From Lepidonotus clava (lineage: Eukaryota > Annelida > Polychaeta > Phyllodocida > Polynoidae): DNA of 64,000 bases. A program made the position numbers and the translations under genes. The notes under the pieces were generated by a model that ran no database searches, was not told where the DNA came from, and saw only the letters and a list, made by a program, of their open reading frames with translations. The stretch lies in NCBI GenBank assembly GCA_936440205.1, contig OW387134.1, forward strand, positions 67,953,442 to 68,017,441, in the 5' to 3' direction. Positions 1 through 10,616 of this stretch are shown in pieces; the first letter of the stretch is position 1; the number at the start of each line of letters is the position of its first letter.

Positions 1-2934
1 GACCTCTTGACCCTGCAGCCAGAACATGCACGTGTGGAAATTATGCACCTTGAGTTATTCCACTCTGAAGCTCCTCTCTACAATCTTATCCAAGCATATA
101 TGATATAATCATTATTACACTCTGGTGTTCCTCTCCATAATCTTATACAGCTGTAAGAATAATCTGATGAAGTAGGCAATTATATATATAGACCTATTTC
201 ATTCAAAGAATAAACAATTTAAAATTGCAGCACATAAAGTATGAAGGCTGTCACACTCAGCCCTAATCAGGCTTATCAGGGACGACTCCCACCAAAAACA
301 CTGGGAGGCAAGGCTCCTGAGGGATGGAGTTTTTTTTTGGTGTTTTTGCTCGTGGGAGAAATTCCCACTTTCGGTCCCCCATGAAGAAGGGACCTCTTGA
401 CCCTGCGGCCAGAACATGCGTGTGTGGAAATTACGCACCTTGAGTTATTCCGCTCTGAGGCTCCTCTCTACAATCTTATCCAAACATATACGATACAATT
501 ATTATTGCATTCTGGTGTCCCTTTGCATAATCTAATACAGCTGTAAGATATAATCTTAGAGTAGGACGTAGGCAAATATATATATGGACCTGTTTACTTC
601 AAAGAATAAACAATTTAAAGTTACAGCACATGAAGTATGAAGGTTGTCACACTCAGCCCTAATCAGGCTTATCAGGGACGACTCGCTCCCAAAACACCAG
701 GAGGCACAGCTCCTGAGGGATGGAGGGTTTTTTGGTGTTTTTGCTCGTGGGAGAAATTCCCACTTTGGGTTGGCTGTGAAGAAGGGACCTCTTGACCCTG
801 CAGCCAGAACATGCACATATGGAAATTACGCGCATTGCGTTATTCCACTCTGAAGCTCCTCTCTACAATCTTATCCAAACATATATGATATAATTATTGG
901 TTTGGGGGCGTCTTCTAGTGGTCATTGGTAGAGTCCGCCCCCAAAGCCTTACTGTCGGATGTTTTTCTATTGTGTAGAGTCAAGGGGCGTGAAATTGGTG
1001 CTAATTGGTCTTCCTCCCCCCCCCCCCCCCCCCCCCCCCGCTCCCCCTCCCCCTGTGTGTACCTGGCAGCGTGTGGAGGGTGGTGATCTCATTGGTCCCC
1101 CTGGCCTGTCAATCACCCCTGTACCCACACCCCCAGCACGGGCACTGGTTTGTGTACCGTCACGGACGATTGGCCTCTTGGCTGTTATATCCTCCTCCTC
1201 CCCCACCCTCCTCCCCTATACGTTTCTTGCAAACCGGTTGAGGGGGGGGGGGTCAGATGGGAGGGGATATATTTGTTCCAAATGGGGAGGGGGGCCGGGG
1301 TATGCTGGTACCCGTCCCTGTATATATAGAGTAGCGGAATTACCACGGGGAACCAGTGTAGGGGCGGGGATAGTGCAGCAGACCAGTTCTGACCCCGTCT
1401 ACCGTAGTTTTACTTACACTGAAAATCATTGTAAAATGAGTGTAGTTGAAAAAAAAAGTTTGTTATATTTCTGTTGATCCTTCTATCATGGCAAGCTGTG
1501 TACGAGGTTAGGAGTAACGAGTTGATCATTCGGCTAAGTTTATAGATGATTTATTTTTCGCCACCAAAGCAAGGTTTTTCAGTCCAGAGGACTGAAAAAT
1601 ATATTTTCTCTTGTTATTGCATTCTGGTGTCCCTCTCCATAACTTATATACCTGTAAGATATAATATAAGAGTAGGATGTAGGCAAATATATATATGGAC
1701 CTGTTTCATTCAAAGAATAAACAATTTAAACTTACAGCACATAAAGTACGAAGGTTGTCACACTCAGTCCTAATCAAGCTTATCGGGGATGAAATCACAC
1801 CCAAAACACTGGGAGGCACAGCTCCTGAGGGATGGAGTTTTTCAGTGTTTTTGCTCGTGGTAGAAATTCCCACTTTGGGTTGGCTGTGAAGAAGGGACCC
1901 CTTGACCCTGCAGCCAGAACATGTGTGTGTGGAAAATTACGTACCTTGAGTTATTCCACTCTGAAGCTCCTCTCTACAATCTTTTCCAAGCATGTATGAT
2001 ATAATTATTATTGCACTCTGGTGTTCCTCTCCATAATCTTATACAGCGGTAAGATATAATCTGAAGAAGTAGGCAATTATATATATGGACCTGTTTCATT
2101 GAAAGAATAAACAATAAAAGATGACAGCACATAACGTACAAAGGCTGTCACACTCAGCCCTAATCAGGCTTATCAGGGACGACTCCCACCAAAAACACTG
2201 GGAGGCACAGCTCCTGAGGGATGGAGTTTTTTTTCCGGTGTTTTTGCTCGTGGGAGAAATTCCCACTTTGGTTTGGCTGTGAAGAAGGGACCTCTTGACC
2301 CTGCAGCCAGAACATGCATGTGTGGAAAATTACGCACCTCGTGTTATTTCACTCTGAGGTCTTCTCTACAATCTTATCCAAGCATATATGATGTAATTAT
2401 TATTGTTCTCTGGTGTTCTACTCCATAATCTCATACAGCTGTAAGATATAATCTTAGAGTAGGACGTAGGCAATTATATATGGACCTGTTTCATTCAAAA
2501 GATAAACAATTTGAAATGGCAGCATATATAGTATGAAGGCTGTCACACTCAGCCCTAATCAGGTTTATCAGGGACGACTCCCACCAAAAACACGGGGAGG
2601 CAGGGCTCCTGAGGGGACGGAGGTATTTTTTGGTGTTTTTGCTCGTGGGAGAAGTTCCCACTTTGGGTTGGCTGTGAAGAAGGGACCTCTTGACCCTGCA
2701 GCCAGAACATGCATGTGTCGAAATTACGTGCCATGCGTTATTTCACTCTGAGGCTCCCCTCTACAATCTTATCCAAGTGTTTATGATATAATTAATATTG
2801 CATTCTGGTGTTCCTCTCCATAATCTCATACAGCTGTAAGACGTACATGATTTTAGAGTAGGACGTAGGCAATTATATATGGACCTGTTTCATTCAGAGA
2901 ATGAACAATTTAGATCGACAACACATAAAGTATG
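1..2934. repeat. 392-bp tandem satellite, about 5.7 copies
   Basis: The motif CCTGCAGCCAGAACATGC recurs near 13, 401, 793, 1904, 2299 and 2691, giving a period of about 391-395 bp once the inserted element at 899-1613 is removed. Each unit carries GGACCTGTTTCATTCAAAGA, then CACACTCAGCCCTAATCAGG, then GTTTTTGCTCGTGGGAGAAA. The array is cut by the left edge of the window, so the true copy number is unknown. Homology is lost at about 2934. Short open frames crossing the units, on both strands, differ from copy to copy and look like shadows, not genes. Confidence 0.9.
899..1613 (+). mobile_element. Non-autonomous element X inserted in the satellite
   Basis: The 392-bp satellite is interrupted here by about 715 bp. 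The flanks read TTATT on both sides (894-898 and 1614-1618). That is either a 5-bp target duplication or a 2-bp overlap, depending on how many ATT units the target had. The element starts GGTTTGGGGGCGTC, contains a run of 24 C (1016-1039), and ends after a perfect 11-bp hairpin, TTTTTCAGTCC/GGACTGAAAAA (1575-1599). A second copy with the same start and end lies at about 26243-26668, and a start fragment at 38518. No coding capacity was recognised and the class is unknown. Confidence 0.7.
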
Positions 2935-4019
2935 TGCATCAGGTCATAAGAATATGATGCAGCAAAAACTATTTTGTAAATTGTGGCCCCTTGACCAGCA
3001 TGTTGTGATTTTATGGTGCATTACTGTGATCCAGCAGAATTGCCTTTGCTACATGAGTTGCCAAGAAAACGTTAAGGTAATGTTTTTCGAAAGTCTGAGC
3101 TTAAATAGGAGGAGAAGACTGTTCTAGGGATGGTTCAAGGCTGTTTAATGAAATGATTTTATTACCTTATTAGTCAAGGAAAAATGGAATTTCTCAGGGA
3201 AAAATAGAGTTTCTCAGGGAAAAGTGTAATGTCAGGGAATTTTGACATCTCTGGTTTGTGGCAAGCCTGATAATATGGTAGATCGAAAACACCAACAAAA
3301 TCAAGACTGACAAAGCATTTGCCACCCTCCCCATACCACAATAACCCATCCCCTGCCCTGAACATGGCCTGTTAGTGGGTATGTCTTAGACGTGAGCCGT
3401 AAAACAAGGCCCGGGTACCCGTATAGCGCCATGGTATTCTGATTGATCATCACAGACACGTCTCTTTAAGGCCCCCACCCCTGCCAATAGGGGTTCTATG
3501 AGTGTCCCCCATAGGCATATCAAATGGCCAGCCCGACCATGAAAGCCCTACCACCCAGCTCTGAACTCCGGGGGGGGGGGGGGGGGGGGGGGGCACTCAG
3601 TCTTTGAATATAGGCACCCACTGCCCCAACTACAGTCCCCCCTGTCTTTTTATTCATTCATTTATTTTTTGGAGGGAGGGGGGGGGGGGATGGGCATACT
3701 CTGAGGGTCTCCCCTTCCCCCCCATGATATCTGTTGGACAGCCCCTCCATAAAAAAAAGAACCATTTATCGACAAACTTTGTGGGCATAGTTTGATTTCT
3801 GAACTCAAATGTTTGTTTAAAAGGCATCATGAAGGAATTGAATTACATAGAATAGACTTTTTATCTAGTATAAAAGATAGTATATCATGGACAGCTCCCC
3901 TAAAAGGTGGTTTGATTATGTGACGTTCCTTGATAGTTCGGGGTTTCCAAATTCTACAGCAAAGGGACGTGGGGGTTATTTTGGTTCTCAGTTGGGTGAG
4001 GAGTCTGAGCAGGAAGCCA
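2935..4019. other. No gene seen
   Basis: Nothing recognisable as coding or RNA. It holds a short imperfect duplication of GGAATTTCTCAGGGAAAAA-like sequence near 3180-3230, a long G homopolymer (listed separately) and a G-rich tract near 3671-3690. Confidence 0.5.
3570..3593. repeat. G24 homopolymer
   Basis: An uninterrupted run of 24 G, mirrored by the C24 run at 1016-1039. The length of such runs is often unreliable in assemblies. Confidence 0.9.
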
Positions 4020-4639
4020 ATATGTAAAATGAAGAGTCATGCCTCGCGCACGAGGGGGAATGAGCGGGTTGATCAGAAAATCGGTATTCGGTGATGGGGG
4101 GGGATGTCTCGGTCGGCCGGAACTGAGGTATTTCAGACATCGGGACCGGGGGACCGGGGCTTCTGTTAACAGGCGGAAGACACGGGGGATGGAGATGATG
4201 GGGATGAATTTGGTGTTCCTCAGCAGTCGATGTCCTTTCCCATGTGTCTCTCGGGTGTGCCAGCTCTTCGAGGTGTCGGGAGTATCAGGCCAACGCTCGC
4301 CTAAAGGGTGGTAGCTTGGGGCCAAGCCAGTCGCGCCTTCGTACTCCCGGTCGCCGGGGGGCTGCTCACTATCTTGGGTTTCCGGACCTGTCCAGTCTTC
4401 CAGCTTCGTGCCACTGCTTGAGCTGTTTTGGGCCTTCGGGCTATGTTTCGGTCCTTCGGGTCTTCGGACCCCGTACTACTTCTTAATCTATTTTCCATAG
4501 TTTTTGCCCTTCTACTAATATTATCTCGCGTTTGTTGAGTTACCTAGTTAGTTTCCAACCATCTCATCGACTTAGACCCCATTCAGGGCGATACCAGAGA
4601 AAGAAGACACATGTGGACACAAGGAGTACCAAGATGGAA
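4020..4639 (-). other. GC-rich stretch downstream of the promoter array
   Basis: This stretch is clearly richer in G+C and CpG than its surroundings (for example around 4100-4140 and 4325-4370), as expected for a first exon or 5' leader. On the minus strand a short open frame begins at 4498 and runs 65 codons, starting MENRLRSSTG and rich in Arg, Lys, Ser and Pro. No domain is recognised and no strong splice donor is obvious. It is either an unrecognised 5' exon or part of a decayed element. Confidence 0.25.
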
Positions 4640-4728
4640 CTTTTGATTTCGGGCCTCACCGCCCCTTTTTATAGTCAACTGCTCAGCCCTGATTGGCTAT
4701 TAGAGGTCACGTGGTCATTATGACGTCA
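4640..4728 (-). promoter_or_regulatory. Compact minus-strand promoter-like array
   Basis: Read on the minus strand, the order is TGACGTCA (4721-4728, the full palindromic CRE/CREB-ATF site), CACGTG (4708-4713, canonical E-box), CCAAT (4692-4696, in AGCCAATCAGG) and TATAAAAA (4666-4673). A start site would then be expected near 4635-4645. The spacing matches a focused RNA polymerase II promoter. Downstream on the minus strand is a GC-rich, CpG-containing stretch to about 4020. It could drive a host first exon, or be the promoter of an old mobile-element end. Motif order is seen directly; activity is inference. Confidence 0.45.
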
Positions 4729-5518
4729 TTTCTGGTTTAACACTTTTGGGTTTTGGGTTTTGGGTACCTTAAAAATACACTTTTACTTTACATCATTCTA
4801 TTTGTTTTCGATACTGACACTGACATACTGATGAATGGACATTCATCACAATTATATGACAGCGTCCCTTTTTGAGCCAAATTTGCGATTCACAGCTACA
4901 GCCCCTGGCGGTTCCCACTGCAGTTTGTACCAATTTCTGGACAGAGTAACCCCCCGCCCCCCCCCCCTCTCCAGACCTGCACAACCGCAGCTGGGGGGGG
5001 GGGGGCTTAGTGGCCTGTTATAGGACCCTGGCGATACCCTTGTTGCTAAGCTTATCTTTAACGACAAGCCAAAATCCCTATGGGTCCACCTTTACAAGAT
5101 TAGCTTTTAAGACAAACCCAACTCCCCACGGGCCTCAGAGGACCCTAATGATACTGTTGTAGTACCTTGCTGATTCTATTCTTACGTGAAGCTTAGCTGA
5201 GCCTTTCCACAAACCCAAGTCCCAAGAGCTGGCTGGATTGAGGAAGTATAAATGTGTAAAAGGAGGCAAGAGGGGATATGGCCTTTCCTCACGCAACTTT
5301 CTAAGATTATCAAAAGACTTTTTGGCTCACCTTTTTCAGTGTTCTTTCTTCCTTCCACACAAATCCTTGTTTTTAGCCAACCCTCTCTGCAAGCTTTGTC
5401 TTGTACAGTTTTAGTCCTTAATTTACCAAATATTTCTGTCACAGATTGTCCCTGGATGTGTACCAAACAACAACGGAAATTTATCATTGTAAATCCAGAA
5501 TAGCATACTGCCCCCTTC
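4729..5518. other. No gene seen
   Basis: Holds a short GGGTTTT microrepeat near 4748-4768 and C- and G-homopolymer tracts near 4950-5010. No domain or RNA recognised. Confidence 0.5.
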
Positions 5519-5527
5519 ATGATGATT

Positions 5528-5779
5528 TTGTTTGTTTGTTGGGTAAGTTTAACGTCCGGCCCCCCCTTTTGGGTTCTTTTACCGGACTGCACAAGGTGAT
5601 GCTTTTCGGCTGTGGGTGATCGTATCTATGATTTTGATTTGATTTAGGAGAAATCTGCCACCTGGTATGATACCCTACTCGTTTCGAAGAGTGGCAAGTG
5701 GTCTTTTAAGCGCAATGTCCCATAGAAAGGACACTACACACCTGGCCTTTGATAACCCTATCGGGAGTACAGGGTGACT
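5528..5779 (-). mobile_element. SINE-like element, minus strand
   Basis: A 252-bp block flanked by a perfect 9-bp repeat, ATGATGATT (5519-5527 and 5780-5788). Read on the minus strand it ends with CCTTGTGCAGTCCGGTAAAA, then a GGCCGGACGTTAAAC tail and CAAACAAACAAA. The same tail ends the SINE at 52319-52818, which supports a SINE 3' domain recognised by a partner LINE. No clear pol III A and B boxes were found in this copy, so it may be 5'-truncated. The target duplication and tail are seen; the class is inferred. Confidence 0.75.
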
Positions 5780-5788
5780 ATGATGATT

Positions 5789-6148
5789 AAATACATTTTA
5801 ATCACATTATTCATAGAGATTCAAGAGAAGCCCCCATGGTCACAAATAGAATGAGCTTGTCCTCTATATATGTGGCTACTGTTGAATCATGAGCTTGGCT
5901 AACTGGTCCCCCCTCCCAAACCCCTCCACCCCCCCCCCCCACCCCCTCCGACCACCCTCCCCATCACTACCCATCTCAGGCGCCTCCCTTATCTCCCCTA
6001 TTCCCCACAGTGTCATGATCCCTGCCCCCACTAGACCCCGTCCCGGCCCCTGCTGGTCCGACCCCAATACTGACCGGCCTTAACTTTCCTGTTCTCATAT
6101 CGACCTGTCAGCCGATATTCCCTATCTGATCCAACACCCCTCATGCTG
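5789..6148. other. No gene seen; C-rich tract
   Basis: Pyrimidine-rich low-complexity DNA (about 5908-6070), otherwise unremarkable. Nothing coding recognised. Confidence 0.5.
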
Positions 6149-6911
6149 CCACTATAGGTCTGATCGCGAAGAAAGGACCGATTTTGTGATAGTGTTTTTT
6201 TTTTTTAATATTTTGTTTTTTCATGGGGGTCGAGATGGACTAGGGTTTAAAAAAAGTTAACAAAAAAATATCTAAATCATGGTAAATTGGTTTTCGATCA
6301 TAAATTTCTTTTGGCGATACTGGCCTTATTCTTACATAGAGTCAAAGAAATTTGATTCTAACACCAAGAGTGCTCATCTGTATGTTAAAGTAAAATTATC
6401 ACTAGGAGAATGTATCTGTGAATCCTCAAAAATTGATTAGATATTCAAGGAAATGTGTTATGAAATGACAGTTCTCTCTACCAGGAATAGCTTATTTCAT
6501 ATATGTTACCTGCAGTCTAGCCAATCAAGATGCATGCAGGGAAATGTGTAGACACAATTCTCTGCCTGAAGCATATACAAATTTCCATAAATTGTGCATC
6601 TTTTTTTTAGTTTCAAATGATGGAACAATATCAAAAATGATTTTTCAGTTTATATCAGTGTATATTTGACATTTTATAAGTTCTTTTGGGAATGTGTTCT
6701 TTACAGATAGTTATATAGCAAATATTTGTTTACTTTTTATAGTGTTTCCTGTGTTTATTTGGTTCTACAAAATAGTCTAAATCAATCCATAGGTACTTGA
6801 ATACTGTAAATCAGCTATCTGTAGTGAGGAGAATGACCTCTTATTTACTCCTTTAGCCCATCCAAAGTTTCAAGTTTTCGGTCCTTTCTTGGCTGGCAGA
6901 CCTATAGTGGC
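6149..6911. mobile_element. Terminal-inverted-repeat element (CACTATAGGTCT family)
   Basis: The left end reads CCACTATAGGTCTGATCGCG (6149-6168) continuing to GAAAGGACCGA. The right end (6878-6910) is its reverse complement with a few changes (TCGGTCCTTTCTTGGCTGGC, then AGACCTATAGTGG). A shorter relative with the same two ends lies at 42488-42911. The inside is AT-rich and non-coding, so it is probably a non-autonomous DNA transposon. A fragment of family A (TTCTCTCTACC, TTACCTGCAG) is present near 6472-6530. The target duplication is not clear. Confidence 0.5.
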
Positions 6912-7440
6912 GTGCAGGGCCTAATGTCCCTGTTCAGCCCCTGATGTATCGCCTATTCACAGAGTGATCTATTACTTCTGGTTATTATATGCACGCCGGT
7001 CCATCTATCCCAATTTCAGTTTCTCACTCTACTCGTTTCAGTGAAATTGGCCAAGAAAAAACTCAGCGTTATTGAAAAGAAATACATCGCTCATTCTACT
7101 CAGTCATTCTATATTTTGATGTGAGCCTAGACTGTAGTTTTATGAACAAAGAAGTGCAATCTGACTTCATTTTGAGGTATCACTGAAATAACAGCACAGA
7201 TAAATTAAAAAAGAAATTGTTGGGATTCTCGTGCAGTTGCAGAATCTATGAGAATCTATGAGACTCTATTTTATCCTGGATTCCAAATCCAACCATTCAA
7301 CAAACTGAACAGAATGGTGAAAAATCTCTAGTCCTGTAGCCTCCACATTGGTCTGGCAAGCCCTTCCCACTGTTTCCCAAGGTGAGTCTGTACACTGGCA
7401 ACCATTTTAGGTGAGATTTCCACCCTGATTCCCAGCTTGC
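6859..7440 (+). repeat. Local duplication, copy 1
   Basis: From CATCCAAAG onward this block matches 7767-8184 (resumed at 8692) with scattered differences. Shared stretches include GATCTATTACTTCTGGTTAT-like sequence and GTGCAATCTGACTTCATTTT. Copy 1 is cut at its right by the SINE at 7441-7711. Copy 2 lacks that SINE and carries a different one. Confidence 0.85.
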
Positions 7441-7711
7441 TGACTCCCCTCTACATGTCTCCCAGTGGTAACAACTGGGTTATCAAAGATTCCTAGAGAG
7501 TCACCGGCTGTTGTGTGTGTGGCCCTGTCTATGGGACCATGCACATTAAAGAACACCTACCTCGGTAAATGTGTAGGGGTATGGTCTCTATCTTCTCATA
7601 GATTCGTTGATTCCATAGATATGATCATCAAAGACAGAATTGTCAAATCCTGTTCTCGCCGTGATATGACCTTAGATGTTGCTATGGCGTTAAACCCCAA
7701 TAACCAACCAA
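7441..7711 (+). mobile_element. SINE-like insertion in duplication copy 1
   Basis: A 271-bp block bounded by a perfect 10-bp duplication, CCCAGCTTGC (7431-7440 and 7712-7721). It ends TGCTATGGCGTTAAACCCC followed by AATAACCAACCAA, a tail class shared by other SINE-like elements in this window. It includes TCTATGGGACCATGCACATT, resembling the minus-strand element at 5528-5779. A 126-codon frame crosses it but has no recognisable domain and is not called. The absence of this block from duplication copy 2 supports insertion after the duplication. Confidence 0.75.
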
Positions 7712-7766
7712 CCCAGCTTGCCGTGGGGCTGAAAGTTTTTGGCATCAGCCCCTTGCTGTTATGGCT

Positions 7767-8184
7767 CATCCAAAGTTTTAGGTCCTATCTCGACTGGCAG
7801 ACCTATAGTGGTGTGCGGGGCCTAATGTCCCTGTTCGGCTCCTGATGTATCACCTATTCACAGAGTGATCTATTACTCCTGGTTATTATATGCACGCCGG
7901 TCCATCTATCCCAATTTCTGTTTCTCACTCTACTCGTTTCAGTGAAATTGGCCAAGAAAAAACTCGGCGTTATTGAAAAGAAATCCATCGCTCATTCTGC
8001 TCAGTCATTTTATATTTTGATGTAGCCTTGACTGCAGTTTTATGAACAAAGAAGTGCAATCTGACTTCATTTTGAGGCATCGCTGAAATAACAGCACAGA
8101 TAGATTAAAAAGAAAATGTAATTCATGTGCAGTTGTAGAATCTACGTGACTCTATTTTACACTGGGCATCAAATCTAACCATTC
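7767..8184 (+). repeat. Local duplication, copy 2
   Basis: Homologous to 6859-7440. It is interrupted at 8184 by a tRNA-derived SINE and resumes at about 8692 with AACCATTCAACAAACTGAAC, matching copy 1 at about 7294. Confidence 0.85.
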
Positions 8185-8691
8185 CAAGGGTGGTGGGGTG
8201 GTCTAGTAGTTAGCTTGCTGGCATTGCGCTCGGCCATCCCAGGTTCGACCCTTGGTACTGCCTGTTAGACCACCTTACCTTGCTGTTGTTCTCACCTCTA
8301 TAGATCGGATCATAGTATTTTGTACAAGCTAAAAACTGAGTTGGTCCAGGTGTCACATCCCCGCTGGCGCACCATCTCTAGCCTCAAAGACAGTTGTAAC
8401 GGGTATGATGTTGTAACAGTTGTCAAGTTGTAACGGGTAGCAAACTAAATATATATCCCTCACATCTTTTACATATATGCGATTCATACCTGAAAGGCTA
8501 ACTTGTCCCTATTCCACCATTTGTGGGGGAGGGGGGGGGGCACCTGTTCGAGTCTATCTGCGCTGACCAATGGCATGGCAGTATGCGCTAGGGTTGCCAG
8601 CCGGGATGATTCGCAAGCCGGGATGCTACACCGGTATAGCTGTAAAATTGCTGAATGGATGATAAACTCCCAACCATCATCATCATCATTC
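8185..8691 (+). mobile_element. tRNA-derived SINE with 8-bp target duplication
   Basis: A 507-bp insertion flanked by AACCATTC (8177-8184 and 8692-8699). The uninterrupted sequence in duplication copy 1 gives the empty site. The head is tRNA-like: an A-box-like TGGTCTAGTAGTT near 8199-8211 and a B box GGTTCGACCC at 8242-8251, correctly spaced for an internal RNA polymerase III promoter. The tail is (CAT)5-like at 8675-8690. The body is long for a SINE and contains GCCGGGATGATTCGCAAGCC-like sequence, so it may be composite. Confidence 0.8.
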
Positions 8692-8739
8692 AACCATTCA
8701 ACAAACTGAACACAATGGAGACTAATCTCTAAACCTGTA

Positions 8740-9000
8740 GCCTCCACAATAGTCTGTCGAGCCCTACCCACTGTTTCCCAAGGTGAGTTTGTACACGGGC
8801 AACCATTTTAGGTGAGATTTCCACCCTAATTCCCAGCATGCTTTGGGGCCACTAGTTTATGGTTAAGTTGGAGCATAAACAAGCCAGCAGAGTAGCACCC
8901 ATCAAAAAGGTTACACATGCTAACTATAGAGGGCCAATGACAAATTCCTGACCAATTTGAAGTGGCCAATGAAAGCCATGGACTCTTTTGGGTCTACAGA
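8740..9000 (+). mobile_element. Family B short element
   Basis: Shares the family B core (GGCAACCATTTTAGGTGAG, CCCAGCATGCTTTGGGG, AGAGGGCCAATGA) with the copies at 15591, 22459, 41557, 41880, 43070 and 57470. Its head is the CCCACTGTTTCCCAAGGTGA version. No coding capacity. Confidence 0.65.
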
Positions 9001-9569
9001 CCCATCATATACGAAGTTGTGTGGGTCAGATCAGACTGCCATTCTATTTGCCGTATTACGGTTCCTCCAGATTACCCGCAATCCTTTGCTTCGGATCACT
9101 TTCCAGCCCTATACTGGCAGTACTGCAATTTTTGTTTCAGGCATTAACAATTGAAATTGATCAAACCAAATGACAAAAGCTACACCAATCAAAAGCTTAG
9201 CAGTCAATCTCTAACATATCATAAAATAGAAGTTAAAGGGAAAAGCAGGAGACCGATTGTATCTGGCGGTGCCGCACGCGATAGTTGCCCATAATGGCGA
9301 ACCGCAATCCGACCGTAATATGGAGAATCGCTAACAGGACCCATCTATCTACCTCTGTTGTTTTTCCATCACCTACAGAGTTCCACCCTGATGAGGCATT
9401 AATTGTAGTTGAAATGAGATCTACCCAATTACCCTCGGTTCGGTTTCCTCCCCTAATTACAACAACACGTAATGAGCGTTGTCTCCGGCTTACCCTAAAC
9501 CCCCTGTACCCTATAAACCTTAAAACAAAACAGCCCCTTTATCATCTTAATGAGCATCATCCCCCCACC
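9001..9569. other. No gene seen
   Basis: Moderate-GC unique-looking DNA. A 107-codon frame (9285-9608, plus strand) has no recognised domain and runs into the following SINE, so it is not called. Confidence 0.45.
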
Positions 9570-9580
9570 CACTGTAACCC

Positions 9581-9887
9581 CCCTAGGGGGTTCCTGGGAA
9601 GAATATAGGCTCCCAGTAGCCCCTGCTGATCGTAAAAGGCGACGATAGGGGGGACCCAGCACTGACCAAGTGTTTCTTTGGGTTCAAATTCTGGTTGGTG
9701 TCTGGGTTCATTAAGGGATAAGGTACAGAAAAATGATTTCCAGGTTTTGATCCCCTGCTGTTTGCCCGTCCTGGCAGCTTCATCTCATAGATACGATCAC
9801 CATCTACAGAATTGGACCCAACTTGTTTTTGCAGTGAAAATAACCCTGGCTGTCAGCATGGCGTAAAACACCCAACACACACTCACA
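9581..9887 (+). mobile_element. SINE-like element with near-perfect target duplication
   Basis: About 307 bp between CACTGTAACCC (9570-9580) and CACTGTACCC (9888-9897). It begins CCTAGGGGGTTCCTGGGAAG and includes GCCCCTGCTGATCGTAAAAG, then GGCGACG; the SINE at 52319-52818 begins with the same kind of sequence. It ends CAGCATGGCGTAAAACACCC with a CA-rich tail. It is old enough for its target duplication to have diverged by one position. Confidence 0.65.
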
Positions 9888-9897
9888 CACTGTACCC

Positions 9898-10610
9898 ACC
9901 ATATAAATCCTAAACACCCCTCAATCACCCCACCCCACCCCACCCCTTAATCACCCCACCCATAATTAGCTCTGTCCCTAATCGCCCTCGTCCTGTTTTT
10001 CTCCCCTAATGATAGTACTGATGTAAATGAGTGTCGCTGTACTACATTTAGGAACCACCCACATCATTCAGGTGCTTTAAGCAGGGCTTGCAGAGGGAAA
10101 ACAACCAAGGGGAAGAGTGCTAGTTTCTAATCACCAAGGATGGCAAATAAAGAAGGAAAAAAATTAATCTTACGATGACTTAATTGTTCTTTGATAGTTG
10201 GAATAATAATAGTCACCCTAAAAACATGTCTTAAATAGAAATACTATTCGTTGTGTCTAGTTCGATCTGTTTGGTTCAGTATTTGGAAAACAACATGTTT
10301 ATAACAACAAAGCCACATCATCGATTTGTTTTGATAATAAATAAGAAGCATCTATAGGCAGGCAACATAAGTACTCCCAACCTACACCAACACCAGGAGC
10401 TGTGACAGAGAGTCGTTATGGTAATCTTGGTCACCGCTCGCTGACTGATGACTCCCATACAAAGTGAGTCCATACCCAACCCCAGAGCAGTTCACCCACC
10501 AGCTGGGTTGATTTGGAGCAGCTCGTTTGTCACTCGATGTCTGAGTGGGGGCGTCCCCTTGTTCCCTGAGGGGTGATTGATGGTCGCTTGGTGTGTGGGG
10601 ATGGCCGCCT
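9898..10610. other. No gene seen
   Basis: Contains a CACCCCACCC microrepeat near 9930-9965 and otherwise AT-rich DNA. Nothing coding recognised. Confidence 0.5.
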
Positions 10611-10616
10611 TGTGCT

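Noticed and set aside
1-2934. CRISPR-like array
   Set aside because: Repeats are 392 bp and contiguous, without unique spacers, in a eukaryotic context; it is a satellite.
3954-4325. 123-codon minus-strand frame downstream of the promoter-like array
   Set aside because: No domain, and opposite-strand frames overlap it; the promoter signal is kept but the frame is not called.
8190-8270. A functional tRNA gene
   Set aside because: A and B boxes are present, but the sequence lies at the head of a repeat with target duplications and does not fold as a full cloverleaf by eye; it is a SINE head.
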